This document shows positions 7,769 through 15,857 of a stretch of 37,233 bases of DNA, in pieces. The notes beneath the pieces are model-generated. The model was given only the letters and a program-made list of their open reading frames with translations, did not search any database and was not told where the DNA came from. The DNA lies in NCBI GenBank assembly GCA_011176545.1, contig DUEN01000024.1:1-37233 (forward strand). Reading direction: 5' to 3'. The DNA comes from Caldilineae bacterium (GTDB taxonomy: Bacteria; Chloroflexota; Anaerolineae; DUEN01). A program made the translations under genes and the position numbers. How positions within the stretch are numbered: position 1 is the first letter of the stretch; each line of letters opens with the position of its first letter.

Positions 7769-9130
7769 CTAGGGCGCCATCCCGACCGGCGGCCTGGGGG
7801 CGGTCCGCCAGGCGTCGATATCGCGCACCCGTCCCATGCGGATATCCTCATCGATCATGCGCGCCACGTCGCGGCCTAACCGCACGGCGTAATTGATACC
7901 GCGGTCCCACGGATAGACCTGGCTCATGCTGGCGAAGTACAGGCCAGGTATGGGCGTCGCTATGGGCGGGATCCGCTCCGAGTAACGGACCGGGACGATC
8001 GGCTGCGCGTAGGCCGCGCGATGTAGCCAGACGCCCTGAACCCATGAGCGATCGAACGCCGGGTTGAATCGCTCCAGCGCGGGCAGGAAGAGATCGACCA
8101 GCTCGTCTTGTGACATCTGGAAATAGCGATGCTCCGGAGGCAGATAGTCACCCAGATAGACCAAGTGTTGCCCCCCGTAGTGGCTGGGCTCGATGTAGTT
8201 GGTGTGCTCTACCAAAGCCAGGAAGGGCAGGCCCTCCTGCTTGGGGAGGTTGATCCAGTACAGCCCCTCCGTCAGCGGACGATCCAGCGCGACGGTCATG
8301 ACGACGGCCCCCAACGAGCGAAGGCTTGTAAGCTTCCCTCGATAGGGCTCCGGCAGCACGGGCACCATTTCCGCCATGCGTCGGGGCGAGACCGTGCTGA
8401 TGACAACGTTGAAGCGCTCCTGAGCTCCCTGGGCCACGACCTCGAAGACGTCCCCTGCCGGCTGTACCTGCTTCACCGAGGTCGATCGTCGAATTAAGGC
8501 GCCACGCTCGCTCGCCCTATCTGCCAGGCGGTCGATGAACGCCTGGAACCCGCCCTCGAAATATCCCAACGCCGGGCTGCGCTTGAATACCCGCGCCCAG
8601 AACCACGCCAGGTTGATATCCTGATATTCATCGCCGAACTTGCCCACCAATAGAGGTTCCCACACGGTCCGATAAGCCCGTTCCCCCATCCATCGCATGA
8701 GCCACTCGTGGGCCCGCTCCCGCTCGAATCGGCGCCAGTCGCGCCCCAGCCAGCGCAGGTAGGCGATCACCAGGCCCATGCGGAGCTTCTCGATCAGGGA
8801 CAGGTGGGGGAAGCGCAGAACCCGAAGAGGCGTGTCAAAGGGATAGCTGCGGCCGTGGTGGTAGATCGCCGTGGTGGGGCGGCGAAAGAAGACGGGGACG
8901 CCGATCTCCCGCGCCAGCGCGATCACATCCCTGTCCGATGCGAACAGGTGGTGATAGAAGCGCTCCAGAGGCCATTCCCATGGATCGACGCGGAAGCCCG
9001 AGGCCAATCCACCCAGTGTAGAAGCGCCTTCATATACGGTGACCTCATATCCGCGGCCTGCCAGCTCGTAGGCGGCAGTGAGGCCCGTGATCCCCCCGCC
9101 GACTATCCCGATCCGCGCGGTGTTCTCCAT
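7769..9130 (-). CDS. FAD-dependent amine-oxidase/protoporphyrinogen-oxidase-like protein
   Basis: Predicted 453-residue flavoprotein. The N-terminal dinucleotide-binding motif GGGITGLTAAYELAGRGYEV with downstream acidic residue and GGLASGF marks the amine oxidase/HemY/phytoene desaturase superfamily. A conserved-looking ERFYHHLF stretch follows near residue 55. The C-terminus has the second FAD contact region (GLYFASM near 410). The ATG at 9130 is chosen because GGAG lies 8 bases before it; the in-frame GTG at 9151 lacks spacing. It lies 66 bp upstream of glcF and may be co-transcribed. Candidate roles include oxidation of a sugar nucleotide, a porphyrin precursor or a carotenoid; I cannot choose among them from the sequence. 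Confidence 0.8.
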   Translation of the reverse strand: MENTARIGIVGGGITGLTAAYELAGRGYEVTVYEGASTLGGLASGFRVDPWEWPLERFYHHLFASDRDVIALAREIGVPVFFRRPTTAIYHHGRSYPFDTPLRVLRFPHLSLIEKLRMGLVIAYLRWLGRDWRRFERERAHEWLMRWMGERAYRTVWEPLLVGKFGDEYQDINLAWFWARVFKRSPALGYFEGGFQAFIDRLADRASERGALIRRSTSVKQVQPAGDVFEVVAQGAQERFNVVISTVSPRRMAEMVPVLPEPYRGKLTSLRSLGAVVMTVALDRPLTEGLYWINLPKQEGLPFLALVEHTNYIEPSHYGGQHLVYLGDYLPPEHRYFQMSQDELVDLFLPALERFNPAFDRSWVQGVWLHRAAYAQPIVPVRYSERIPPIATPIPGLYFASMSQVYPWDRGINYAVRLGRDVARMIDEDIRMGRVRDIDAWRTAPRPPVGMAP

Positions 9131-9184
9131 CGTCGTCGCTCCGGGCGGCACTCCCTCGAGGGAAGTATCCCCTAATGCACGTTT

Positions 9185-9210
9185 GGGAGGCTCATCCTCT
9201 GGCGCCTCCC
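9185..9210. other. Stem-loop between the small CxxC gene and the FAD oxidoreductase gene
   Basis: GGGAGGC at 9185-9191 pairs perfectly with GCCTCCC at 9204-9210, with a 12-base loop. No T-tract follows on either strand, so a classical terminator is unlikely. It may be an attenuator, a processing site or chance in GC-rich DNA. Confidence 0.35.
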
Positions 9211-9348
9211 CCTACGCATGATCGCATATGACGCATATCTAGCCGCGAGAACATGGCGGACGCTCACGTCACTCCCGCGCCCCCATCTCGCGGCGAGTCC
9301 ATCGCCTCCATCTAGCAGCGACGTCCCAGAGGGAGCCTTCTATCCCTT

Positions 9349-9699
9349 TCACGCCGCCTGCTCGAGCTGACCCGTCTCAGCGAGATACCGGATGACGTCC
9401 TCCCGGGCACGCTGGTAGATCTGCAACAAATCGGCGTCGCTCCCCTTGAACTGCATGATGGTCTGTCGCGAGCACGCCGCACAGCCGCGCATGAACTTGT
9501 AGCTCCCGTTGGAGCACCGTAGACAGCCGTTCAGGCGAATCATCATCAACGAGAAGGCCAGCTTGTCCGGATGGGTCTCGGGTAGCTCAGCTACTCGCGT
9601 CACCAGTTCACGCCATTCCGGCCCGCGCAGGTCCTTCAGCTCAGCGATCAAGCGCGGCGGGAACAAGATCTCTGCTTTGGGATAAACCGATACTGGCAT
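9349..9699 (-). CDS. Uncharacterised 116-residue protein with paired CxxC motifs
   Basis: I do not recognise this protein. It is soluble, mostly helical in appearance, and carries C59-x2-C62 and C73-x2-C76 (CX2CX10CX2C), which could bind zinc or an Fe-S cluster, or serve as redox thiols. The ATG at 9699 has GGAG 3-4 bases from a purine-rich spacer (GAGGAGAGCGA), so it is probably a real gene. It starts 87 bp after the nuoI stop on the same strand and therefore may be the last gene of the nuoB-nuoCD-nuoI transcript. That position suggests, but does not prove, a role in complex I assembly or redox sensing. Confidence 0.75.
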   Translation of the reverse strand: MPVSVYPKAEILFPPRLIAELKDLRGPEWRELVTRVAELPETHPDKLAFSLMMIRLNGCLRCSNGSYKFMRGCAACSRQTIMQFKGSDADLLQIYQRAREDVIRYLAETGQLEQAA

Positions 9700-9786
9700 T
9701 CGCTCTCCTCGGGCGACCTTTCGAGGCCGCCATGATCATAAAAGCTCGGGAAGCCCCGAGCCGTGAAACGCCCTTCGTCACGTCTC

Positions 9787-10470
9787 CTACTGATTCGTCG
9801 CGTCCGTCCCGCCTTGCTCCCCTCCATCCTGAGCCGCGCGGCGCCCTGCACCCCTGGCGCCCGCGCCGCCGCGAGCGCCGCGTCGTGCGGCACGGGCCGC
9901 CTTCGCCTTCTCCTTCGCCGCCCGCGCCGCCTCCTCGGCCGCATATTGTTCAGGATATAGGGCAGCGTAATAATCCAGCGGGACCATCAGATCCTGCTTG
10001 TCGAGGATCAACTTCGGATACCGGTCGTACACGGCGAGCTCGAAGTCATGATTCATCTTGATGGAATCGAACGGGCAAAATTCGGCGCAGAAGCCGCACC
10101 CCATGCATATCGATATGTCGATGTAAAACTCGGCCGGCCTGGTGAGCGGCTTCCCCTTCTCATCTTTGTCACGCACGATCCAGATACACTGAGGCGGGCA
10201 TACCTTGGCGCAGATGCCACATGCCGTACAGCGCTCCTTCCCCGTCTCGGGATCGAAGAGGAGCATAGGGATGAACCGGAAACGCTCTGGGATCAGCCGC
10301 TTCTCCTCTGGGTACTGGATGGTGAAGAGCCCCTCCTCGTCGAGCGGCTGGCGCAGGATCTCCCGTCCACCGGCGTAGCGGCTGGGGATCTTACGCACGT
10401 CATCGATATATGTAGTGATCCAGTGCTTCATGGTCACGCTCAGTCCCTTGAGCACCCCGATCCCGAACAT
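9787..10470 (-). CDS. nuoI: NADH-quinone oxidoreductase subunit I (2x[4Fe-4S])
   Basis: Complex I subunit in the Q-module that carries clusters N6a and N6b. 227 residues from the chosen start. Cluster cysteines: C81, C84, C87, C91 (CTACGICAKVC) and C122, C125, C128, C132 (CMGCGFCAEFC). The ATG at 10470 (MFGIGVLKG) has a strong TTGGAGGT site 5 bases upstream and matches the usual NuoI N-terminus. A second ATG at 10497 overlaps the nuoCD stop (TAATG) and cannot be excluded as a coupled start. Oddity: the last ~50 residues are an Ala/Arg/Lys/Gly-rich tail (AAEEAARAAKEKAKAARAARR and onward) absent from ordinary NuoI, with very high GC. The tail is probably disordered. Confidence 0.93.
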   Translation of the reverse strand: MFGIGVLKGLSVTMKHWITTYIDDVRKIPSRYAGGREILRQPLDEEGLFTIQYPEEKRLIPERFRFIPMLLFDPETGKERCTACGICAKVCPPQCIWIVRDKDEKGKPLTRPAEFYIDISICMGCGFCAEFCPFDSIKMNHDFELAVYDRYPKLILDKQDLMVPLDYYAALYPEQYAAEEAARAAKEKAKAARAARRGARGGAGARGAGRRAAQDGGEQGGTDATNQ

Positions 10471-10496
10471 ACCGTACCTCCAATCACTTCTGGCCA

Positions 10497-12254
10497 TTAA
10501 CGGTCCACTTCCCCTAGGACGATATCGATGGAACCAAGGTTGATGATGGCATCCGCTACCTTATAGCCGATGGACATAGGACCCAACGCCGTCAGGTTGA
10601 TGAAGCTGGGCGCCCGGATATGATAGCGGAAGGGGTTCGGGCTGCCGTCGCTGACGATGTAGAATCCCAGCTCCCCTTTGGGGGCCTCGATGCGGCTATA
10701 AACCTCGCCGGGGGGCACGCGGAAGGAATATTGAGCCCGACCGCTCATGATCTCTCCCTTGGGGATGTCGGCCAGCGCCTGCTTCAAGATGCGTATGGAT
10801 TGGCGTATCTCCTCCACCCGCACCCGGTATCGATCGTACACATCTCCCCCGTAGAAGACCGGGATATCGAACTCGAAGCGATCGTAAATACAATACGGCT
10901 CCGCCTTGCGGACGTCGTACTGGACGCCGGAGGCCCGCAGCAGCGGACCGGTGACGCTCAGCGCCACGGCGTCCTCCGGGGACAGATATCCGACCCCCTT
11001 GCAACGGGCGACCAAGATCTCGTTCTCGGTCAATAGTCGCTCGAACTCATCGACCTGGCGAGGCAGCCGCTCGTTCACCAGATAGCGACACTGATCCAGC
11101 CATTCATCCGAGACATCGTGGGCCACACCACCGAAGCGCATGTAGTTGCACATCATCCGGCTGCCCGAGGCGGCCTCAAACAGGTCCAGGATCAACTCCC
11201 GTTCCTCAAAGGCGTAAAGCACAGGCGTGAAATAAGCGCCCAGATCGTTCAACAGGAAGCCGATGGCCAGCAGGTGATTGATCACTCGGGTGAGCTCAGC
11301 CATGATCACCCGAAGATATTGTGCCCGCTCGGGGATGTCCTCCATCCCCATCAACTTCTCCACGGCCAAGACATATCCCAGATTATTCGACATGGAACAG
11401 ACATAATCCAACCGATCGGTGAAGGGGATGTTCATAAGATACGTATTGCGTTCACCGATCTTCTCGTGGTTGCGATGGAGATACCCCATCTCCGGCTCCA
11501 GGCCGACGATGGTCTCCCCGTCCAGGGTCACGACCATACGGAACACCCCGTGGGTACTGGGGTGATGCGGCCCGAAGTTGACCACGATGCGCTCGGTCTT
11601 CAGTGCACCCTCGACGTCCGGAGGCAGCTCCACGGGCAGCCGATACTGGACGACGGGCTCCATCCAGGTCTCCGGATCCCAGCCGTCAGGATACATCACG
11701 TTATCATGCCAGGGCGCGCGATCTTCCGCCCATTGGTGACGCCCGTCCGGATGACGGCTGCGGAAGGGCTTGCGATCTTCCTCGTAATATGCCTCATGCC
11801 AGTCCTTGCGCATGGGATGTCCGTTGAAGCCCTCCCACAGCAGGATGCGCCGCAGGTTAGGATGGCCGACGAATCGGATGCCATAAAGATCCCAGATCTC
11901 TCGCTCCTGCAGCTCCGCGCCCGGCCATACAGAGACCAGAGAGGGGACCTCCGGGTTCGACTCTGGCATACGCACCTTAAGCACGAGGGGACCGCCGCCA
12001 CGCTTCGTGGAGAAGAGGTGGTAGACCACCTCAAAGCGGTTCGACGCATCACGCCCTTTGTAGCCTAAGTAGTCTACGCCAGTCACGCTGGACAGGAGAT
12101 CATAACCCTCGTGATCTCGAAGGTGCCGTCCCAACGCCAAGAGCTTATCGGCGGCGACCACCAGAGAGCCGTTCTCCTCTCTCTCCAGGACTGCTCCGGA
12201 TATGACGTCGTTATAGGGCAAAGCTTCCTGAATTTCCAGGGCTGATTCGGACAT
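10497..12254 (-). CDS. nuoCD: NADH-quinone oxidoreductase fused subunit C/D
   Basis: 585-residue fusion of the 30-kDa (NuoC, about residues 1-190) and 49-kDa (NuoD, about 215-585) subunits, comparable to the E. coli NuoCD of about 600 residues. NuoC part: [19 protein letters not shown]. NuoD part: [14 protein letters not shown] and [12 protein letters not shown], which line the quinone site, and the C-terminal region ending [12 protein letters not shown]. The ATG at 12254 has GAGGAG upstream. It follows nuoB by 63 bp and overlaps the possible early start of nuoI. It is part of the peripheral arm of complex I; the fusion is a lineage marker. Confidence 0.97.
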   Translation of the reverse strand: MSESALEIQEALPYNDVISGAVLEREENGSLVVAADKLLALGRHLRDHEGYDLLSSVTGVDYLGYKGRDASNRFEVVYHLFSTKRGGGPLVLKVRMPESNPEVPSLVSVWPGAELQEREIWDLYGIRFVGHPNLRRILLWEGFNGHPMRKDWHEAYYEEDRKPFRSRHPDGRHQWAEDRAPWHDNVMYPDGWDPETWMEPVVQYRLPVELPPDVEGALKTERIVVNFGPHHPSTHGVFRMVVTLDGETIVGLEPEMGYLHRNHEKIGERNTYLMNIPFTDRLDYVCSMSNNLGYVLAVEKLMGMEDIPERAQYLRVIMAELTRVINHLLAIGFLLNDLGAYFTPVLYAFEERELILDLFEAASGSRMMCNYMRFGGVAHDVSDEWLDQCRYLVNERLPRQVDEFERLLTENEILVARCKGVGYLSPEDAVALSVTGPLLRASGVQYDVRKAEPYCIYDRFEFDIPVFYGGDVYDRYRVRVEEIRQSIRILKQALADIPKGEIMSGRAQYSFRVPPGEVYSRIEAPKGELGFYIVSDGSPNPFRYHIRAPSFINLTALGPMSIGYKVADAIINLGSIDIVLGEVDR

Positions 12255-12317
12255 CGTCGCTCCTCGCCTGCGCTTGTGATCTCATCCTGCCAGCCAGGCC
12301 CTATCCGGGCACGCCCA

Positions 12318-12968
12318 TCAGGCGTCTGCGGCCGACTCCTCCTCCTCCGGCTTGGGGGTGAGGGTCCGCTCGCGGATCTCCGACACGCGCCGCGGGTCAA
12401 AGATGTCCGGCCCCAACACGGGGACCGGGATGGCGTCCTGCGTCTCCTTGCGATACCACGGGACGGTAGTGATGGACTGCTTAGAGAACTTCTCCCGCAG
12501 CTTCAAGATGCCATAGATAAGCGCCTCCGGGGTGGGAGGGCACCCAGGTATATACACGTCCACTGGGAGGAACTTATCGACGCCGGAGACGACGTTGTAC
12601 CCCTCTTTGAAGGGACCTCCCCCGATGGCACACGCGCCCATGGCGATCACATAGCGCGGCTCCGCCATCTGATTATAGATGCGCACGATCTGGGGCACCA
12701 TCTTCTTGGTCACCGTGCCGGAGACGATCATGAGATCGCTCTGGCGGGGTGAGGGCCGCATGATCTCCCACCCGAAGCGCGCGAAGTCATAACGAGCGGC
12801 CGCCGTGCAAATCATCTCGAAGGCACAGCACGCCAACCCGAACATCAGCGGCCATATCGAGCTCCTGCGTATCAGGTTATACGCGTAATCGAGGGAGGTA
12901 ATGACGAGCTGATTGCGCAACAGAGGGGGAAGGTGATCATCCGGTCCCATGCGTTCGTCTGGACTCAT
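12318..12968 (-). CDS. nuoB: NADH-quinone oxidoreductase subunit B
   Basis: Complex I subunit that holds cluster N2, the last centre before quinone. 216 residues. The four ligands are visible: C47 and C48 in LACCAFE, C113 in MGACAIGGG and C143 in [10 protein letters not shown]. The ATG at 12968 has GAGGAG 9 bases upstream. It is the first gene of the minus-strand nuoB-nuoCD-nuoI cluster and is not preceded by nuoA, which is instead the first gene of the plus-strand membrane-arm cluster 2.5 kb away. An acidic C-terminal tail ([10 protein letters not shown]) is present. Transcription probably starts near 13105 from the promoter at 13112-13140, giving a leader of about 135 nt. Confidence 0.97.
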   Translation of the reverse strand: MSPDERMGPDDHLPPLLRNQLVITSLDYAYNLIRRSSIWPLMFGLACCAFEMICTAAARYDFARFGWEIMRPSPRQSDLMIVSGTVTKKMVPQIVRIYNQMAEPRYVIAMGACAIGGGPFKEGYNVVSGVDKFLPVDVYIPGCPPTPEALIYGILKLREKFSKQSITTVPWYRKETQDAIPVPVLGPDIFDPRRVSEIRERTLTPKPEEEESAADA

Positions 12969-13037
12969 ACTCGCTTCTCCTCAACGGTGAGTTGAAGACC
13001 AGCCATGAAAGGGCACTCTCATGGACTTACTTCCTAA

Positions 13038-13060
13038 GGGAGCAAGCCCCACTCAGGGGG
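13038..13060. repeat. Dispersed element with GGGAGCAAGCCCC core, nuoB leader copy
   Basis: GGGAGCAAGCCCC at 13038-13050 is followed by ACTCAGGGGG; on the minus strand (the nuoB leader RNA) this reads CCCCCTGAGTGGGGCTTGCTCCC and can form a small CCCC/GGGG hairpin. The same 13-bp core occurs in the opposite orientation at 23477-23489, where it is part of the stem after nuoN. Two copies in one window, both at the edges of nuo clusters. Confidence 0.6.
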
Positions 13061-13111
13061 ATATCCTTTACAGGCTCGATATGTCGGGTGCCAGGCAGCA
13101 ACACGGCCCAC

Positions 13112-13140
13112 ATTCTACAATAGGAGGGGGGCTCTTGCAA
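13112..13140 (-). promoter_or_regulatory. Sigma-70-type promoter for nuoB-nuoCD-nuoI
   Basis: On the minus strand, -35 TTGCAA (13140-13135), 17-bp spacer, -10 TAGAAT (13117-13112). Start of transcription expected near 13105, about 135 nt before the nuoB ATG. It is divergent from the tsaE promoter 32 bp away. Confidence 0.6.
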
Positions 13141-13172
13141 GTCCTCTGCATGGGTTTCGCTCTTGGGTCAGG

Positions 13173-13201
13173 TTGTGTGGCATCCCTCCTCAGAGTATAA
13201 T
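13173..13201 (+). promoter_or_regulatory. Sigma-70-type promoter for tsaE-tsaB-rimI
   Basis: -35 TTGTGT (13173-13178), 17-bp spacer, perfect -10 TATAAT (13196-13201). Start expected near 13208, 25 nt before the chosen tsaE ATG. The -10 box includes the ATG at 13200, which excludes that codon as the start. Confidence 0.7.
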
Positions 13202-13232
13202 GGAGGCCGATCTTGAAGATGAGAGCGATCTT

Positions 13233-13751
13233 ATGGGACACACGCCTGGGAGTGAGGAGGCCTGGGTGTTGACCACTCAGGCCGCCAAGGAGACCAAGCG
13301 GCTGGGGGCTCTGCTGGCGCCCTTTTTGCGGCCGGGAGATATCATCGCGCTTCGCGGTGATTTGGGCGCCGGTAAGACCACGTTTGTACAAGGGGTGGCG
13401 CGGGGGCTGGGGATCACCCGACCGGTCACCAGTCCCTCTTTCATTCTCATCAACGAATACCCCTCCACCCCACCACTCTTTCACATCGATTGCTACCGAC
13501 TGGAGGATGCTGATGCAGAGGCCCGGGACATCGGATTGGAGGATCTCCTTTACGATGACGGGGTCTGCGTCATCGAGTGGGCTGACCGCGTGGCCACGCT
13601 ACTCCCCCCGGAGAGAATAGACATCACGTTGATGTGGCTGGGACCTGATGAGCGGGAGATCGAGGTCCGAGGCCACGGGACACGATACACTGCGCTGGTT
13701 CGCAAACTCCGTCAGGAATGGCAGGCGATCCATGAGGCGAGAGATAGCTGA
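13233..13751 (+). CDS. tsaE: tRNA threonylcarbamoyladenosine synthesis ATPase TsaE
   Basis: P-loop ATPase that works with TsaB and TsaD in making t6A37 in ANN-decoding tRNAs. 172 residues, the usual size. Walker [10 protein letters not shown] (residues 42-50), the TSPSF stretch (about 66-70), HIDCYRL (84-90) and EWADR (115-119) are all present. Start: the ATG at 13200 overlaps a perfect -10 box, so it cannot be in the mRNA; the ATG at 13233 gives a normal N-terminus, with a weak GAGAG site before it. The gene overlaps tsaB by 20 bp. TsaD is not in the window. Confidence 0.93.
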   Translation: MGHTPGSEEAWVLTTQAAKETKRLGALLAPFLRPGDIIALRGDLGAGKTTFVQGVARGLGITRPVTSPSFILINEYPSTPPLFHIDCYRLEDADAEARDIGLEDLLYDDGVCVIEWADRVATLLPPERIDITLMWLGPDEREIEVRGHGTRYTALVRKLRQEWQAIHEARDS

Positions 13752-14442
13752 CGCGGAGCAAAGGCAATTCCTGTTGGCTCTCGATACGGCCACCAACCTG
13801 GCGAGCATCGCCTTGTACGACGGCTGGCGCGTGATCGCGGAGCACAGCTGGCACTCCGATCGGCGGCATACTGTCGAGCTGACGCCGAACGTGTACGCCA
13901 TGCTCAGGCAGGCCGGCGTACAGCCCGCCCAGCTCTCCGGCGTCGTCGTGGCGCTGGGGCCTGGCTCCTTCACCGGACTGCGCGTGGCGCTCAGCTTGGC
14001 CAAGGGGATGACATTGGCTATCGGCGCCGCCTTGCTGGGGATTCCCACATTAGACATCATCGCCTATCCCTATCAATGGCAATCGCTGCCCGTATGTGCC
14101 GTCATCCAGGCCGGGCGCGGCCGTCTGTGTTGGGCGTTGTACCGACGCGACCAGGAGGGGTGGCGCACCACCTCCGGGTACCGCCTGAGTGAGATCGACG
14201 ACCTCGCCGGGGAGATCACCGAGCTCACGCTGTTCAGCGGCGAGATCCTGCCTCAAAACGCGGATCGCCTGCGAGAGCTCCTCGGAAACCGCTTCCAGCT
14301 CGCGCCCCCGGCCATGCGCCTACGACGGGCGGGTATCCTGGCGGAGCTCGGGTGGGCGCGCTACCAGGCGGGAGACGTGGATGACCCGACCACCCTCAGC
14401 CCCATCTATCTGCACGAACCTCCCCCGGGGAAAGTGTCGTGA
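13732..14442 (+). CDS. tsaB: t6A synthesis protein TsaB (YeaZ)
   Basis: ASKHA-fold partner of TsaD and TsaE in t6A37 formation. 236 residues. The N-terminal LALDTATNLASIAL strand-loop and GPGSFTGLRVALSLAKG motif (near 85-100) are diagnostic. The ATG at 13732 lies within the end of tsaE (20-bp overlap) with AGGCG just upstream; an earlier in-frame codon (13648) lies deep inside tsaE and is rejected. The stop overlaps the rimI start (TGATG). The operon tsaE-tsaB-rimI is common in bacteria. Confidence 0.94.
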   Translation: MRREIADAEQRQFLLALDTATNLASIALYDGWRVIAEHSWHSDRRHTVELTPNVYAMLRQAGVQPAQLSGVVVALGPGSFTGLRVALSLAKGMTLAIGAALLGIPTLDIIAYPYQWQSLPVCAVIQAGRGRLCWALYRRDQEGWRTTSGYRLSEIDDLAGEITELTLFSGEILPQNADRLRELLGNRFQLAPPAMRLRRAGILAELGWARYQAGDVDDPTTLSPIYLHEPPPGKVS

Positions 14443-15041
14443 TGAGCACCTCGGAACCCGAACGTGATCTCCCCGTAGTGATCACCCCTCTGCGCCTCGA
14501 TGATCTCGATGAGGTTATGAAGATAGAGCGTGCCAGCTTCCCGCTCCCGTGGCCTGCCAGCGCATACCGTCATGAGCTCACCCGCAATCCCCACGGATAC
14601 TATCTGGCCCTTCGCCCCCGCCTTTCGCTTCAACGCCACGCTCGCCTTCCTCCTCTGCTCGGATACGGCGGCTTCTGGCTCTTCCTCGATGAAGCCCACA
14701 TCTGTACCATCGCTATCCACCCGGATTATCGTCGCCGTGGGCTTGGGGAATGGCTCTTGCTCCATCTCATGGAACTGGCCCGGGAGGTGGGCGCGGACGT
14801 GGCCACCTTGGAGGTGAGGGAGGGCAACCTGGCCGCCCAGCGCCTGTATCGCCGCACGGGGTTCCGACAGGTAGGGGTACGACACCGGTATTACAGCGAC
14901 TCGGGCGAGGATGCCCTCATCATGACGACCCCATCCTTGACATCCCCAGAGATGCGGAGGTTACTGGCGGCCCGACGCCAAGCTGTCGCTGAGCGGCTAC
15001 GCGCCTGGGATGAAGAGCTGGCTCGGATGCAGCCGCGCTGA
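14442..15041 (+). CDS. rimI: GNAT acetyltransferase, RimI-like
   Basis: Predicted N-acetyltransferase; RimI acetylates the N-terminus of ribosomal protein S18, and the gene is usual beside tsaB. 199 residues, about 40 more than E. coli RimI because of an inserted basic loop (RPRLSLQRHARLPPLLGYGG, about 58-77) and an extended Arg/Glu-rich C-terminus after residue 165. The acetyl-CoA motif RRRGLGEWLL and the LYRRTGFRQVG motif are present. The ATG overlaps the tsaB stop (TGATG); an overlapping GTG 3 bp upstream is less likely. The real substrate may differ from S18. Confidence 0.87.
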   Translation: MSTSEPERDLPVVITPLRLDDLDEVMKIERASFPLPWPASAYRHELTRNPHGYYLALRPRLSLQRHARLPPLLGYGGFWLFLDEAHICTIAIHPDYRRRGLGEWLLLHLMELAREVGADVATLEVREGNLAAQRLYRRTGFRQVGVRHRYYSDSGEDALIMTTPSLTSPEMRRLLAARRQAVAERLRAWDEELARMQPR

Positions 15042-15080
15042 AGGGCGCTAACGGATTCATCCCTTTAAGCGGGGCGCTTT

Positions 15081-15109
15081 TTGCGCCACCTCCGATCCTG
15101 TGCTAAAAT
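15081..15109 (+). promoter_or_regulatory. Sigma-70-type promoter for the nuoAHJKLMN operon
   Basis: -35 TTGCGC (15081-15086), 17-bp spacer, extended -10 TGC-TAAAAT (-10 at 15104-15109). Start expected near 15116, giving a leader of about 310 nt before nuoA. Confidence 0.55.
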
Positions 15110-15373
15110 CGACCCGATTCTGCGAAGCACATGGCTAAAGGATGGCCCAGCGTCACGTTGTGGTGCCTCCTTAGGGGCGTGTCTGAGCGTTCTCCCGCCT
15201 GGAGCGGATCCGGACACGCTCAGGCCTACCTTGTTTCCCCGATTGGATCCTCGTGCAGCGGTCTGAAGGCTGATGACGCCGCTCACGGGAACATACCCGG
15301 CTTTTAATGAAGCCATTTACATGGACTATATAGCGGATCAAGCAGGGAGAGTTCCAGGAGCTTGGCACACACC

Positions 15374-15405
15374 ATGATCAAGAGCGCTCCTACGTGGGTG
15401 ATCAT
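15374..15405. repeat. Inverted repeat ATGATCA/TGATCAT before nuoA
   Basis: ATGATCA at 15374-15380 and TGATCAT at 15399-15405 form an exact 7-bp inverted repeat with an 18-base loop, ending 6 bases before the AGGAGG of nuoA. It could be an operator or an RNA hairpin that modulates access to the ribosome-binding site. Confidence 0.45.
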
Positions 15406-15425
15406 CCTCTCACAGGAGGCGACTG

Positions 15426-15782
15426 GTGCTCCGTAGTTACGCGTTTATCGCCATCCTTGCGATCGTCGCGTTCGGCTTCGCCGTCGTCGGCCTGGGCTTT
15501 GCCTGGCTGGTACGCCCCAAGAAGCCGAACCCCGTCAAAAACGACACCTATGAGTGTGGACTCCAGACGGTTGGGAACACGTGGGTCCAGTTTAAGGCCC
15601 AGTATTACCTCTTCGCCCTGATCTTCGTGATCTTCGATGTCGAAGCGGTCTTCCTCTTTCCGTGGGCTGTGGCTTATAACCAACTAGGTTTGTACGCGTT
15701 GATCGAGGCCGCCCTCTTCATCCTAATGCTGGCGGGTGGCCTCCTTTATGCCTGGGCCAAGGGGGCTCTGGAGTGGCAATAG
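15426..15782 (+). CDS. nuoA: NADH-quinone oxidoreductase subunit A
   Basis: Membrane subunit at the base of complex I, 118 residues, three transmembrane helices (about 5-28, 60-80, 88-108). The family loop DTYECGLQ and the helix start [18 protein letters not shown] are clear. Start is GTG at 15426 with AGGAGG 6 bases upstream. It opens the plus-strand cluster with H, J, K, L, M and N, whereas B, CD and I are on the opposite strand; this separates nuoA from its usual partner nuoB. Confidence 0.96.
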   Translation: MLRSYAFIAILAIVAFGFAVVGLGFAWLVRPKKPNPVKNDTYECGLQTVGNTWVQFKAQYYLFALIFVIFDVEAVFLFPWAVAYNQLGLYALIEAALFILMLAGGLLYAWAKGALEWQ

Positions 15783-15857
15783 GCGCTCCCCTGCCCATGA
15801 GGGCGCATCGAGAGCGTCCGATCTAGCTCGGGACACGCGCTGAGTGGGGTGTGAACG

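Larger units (their letters stand above)
15042..15425 (+). other. 384-bp gene-free leader region upstream of nuoA
   Basis: No coding frame of credible composition is seen. Contents: a weak terminator-like hairpin for rimI at 15067-15082 (AAGCG, GGG loop, CGCTT, then T), the nuoA promoter at 15081-15109, and a leader of about 310 nt. In the leader CTGAGCGT (15183-15190) pairs exactly with ACGCTCAG (15216-15223), enclosing an inner CTCC/GGAG hairpin. GTGTC (15180-15184) can pair alternatively with GACAC (15213-15217). A 7-bp inverted repeat sits at 15374-15405. I do not recognise a known riboswitch. Confidence 0.5.

Noticed and set aside
10471..10497. NuoI start at 10497
   Set aside because: The ATG at 10470 has a strong TTGGAGGT site and matches the family N-terminus, although a coupled TAATG start at 10497 cannot be fully excluded.
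13173..13232. TsaE start at 13173 or 13200
   Set aside because: Both lie in or before the -35/-10 promoter boxes, so they would not be transcribed.
15067..15082. Strong terminator for rimI
   Set aside because: The stem is only 5 bp with a three-base loop, and the T-run overlaps the nuoA -35 box; kept only as a weak note in the leader entry.
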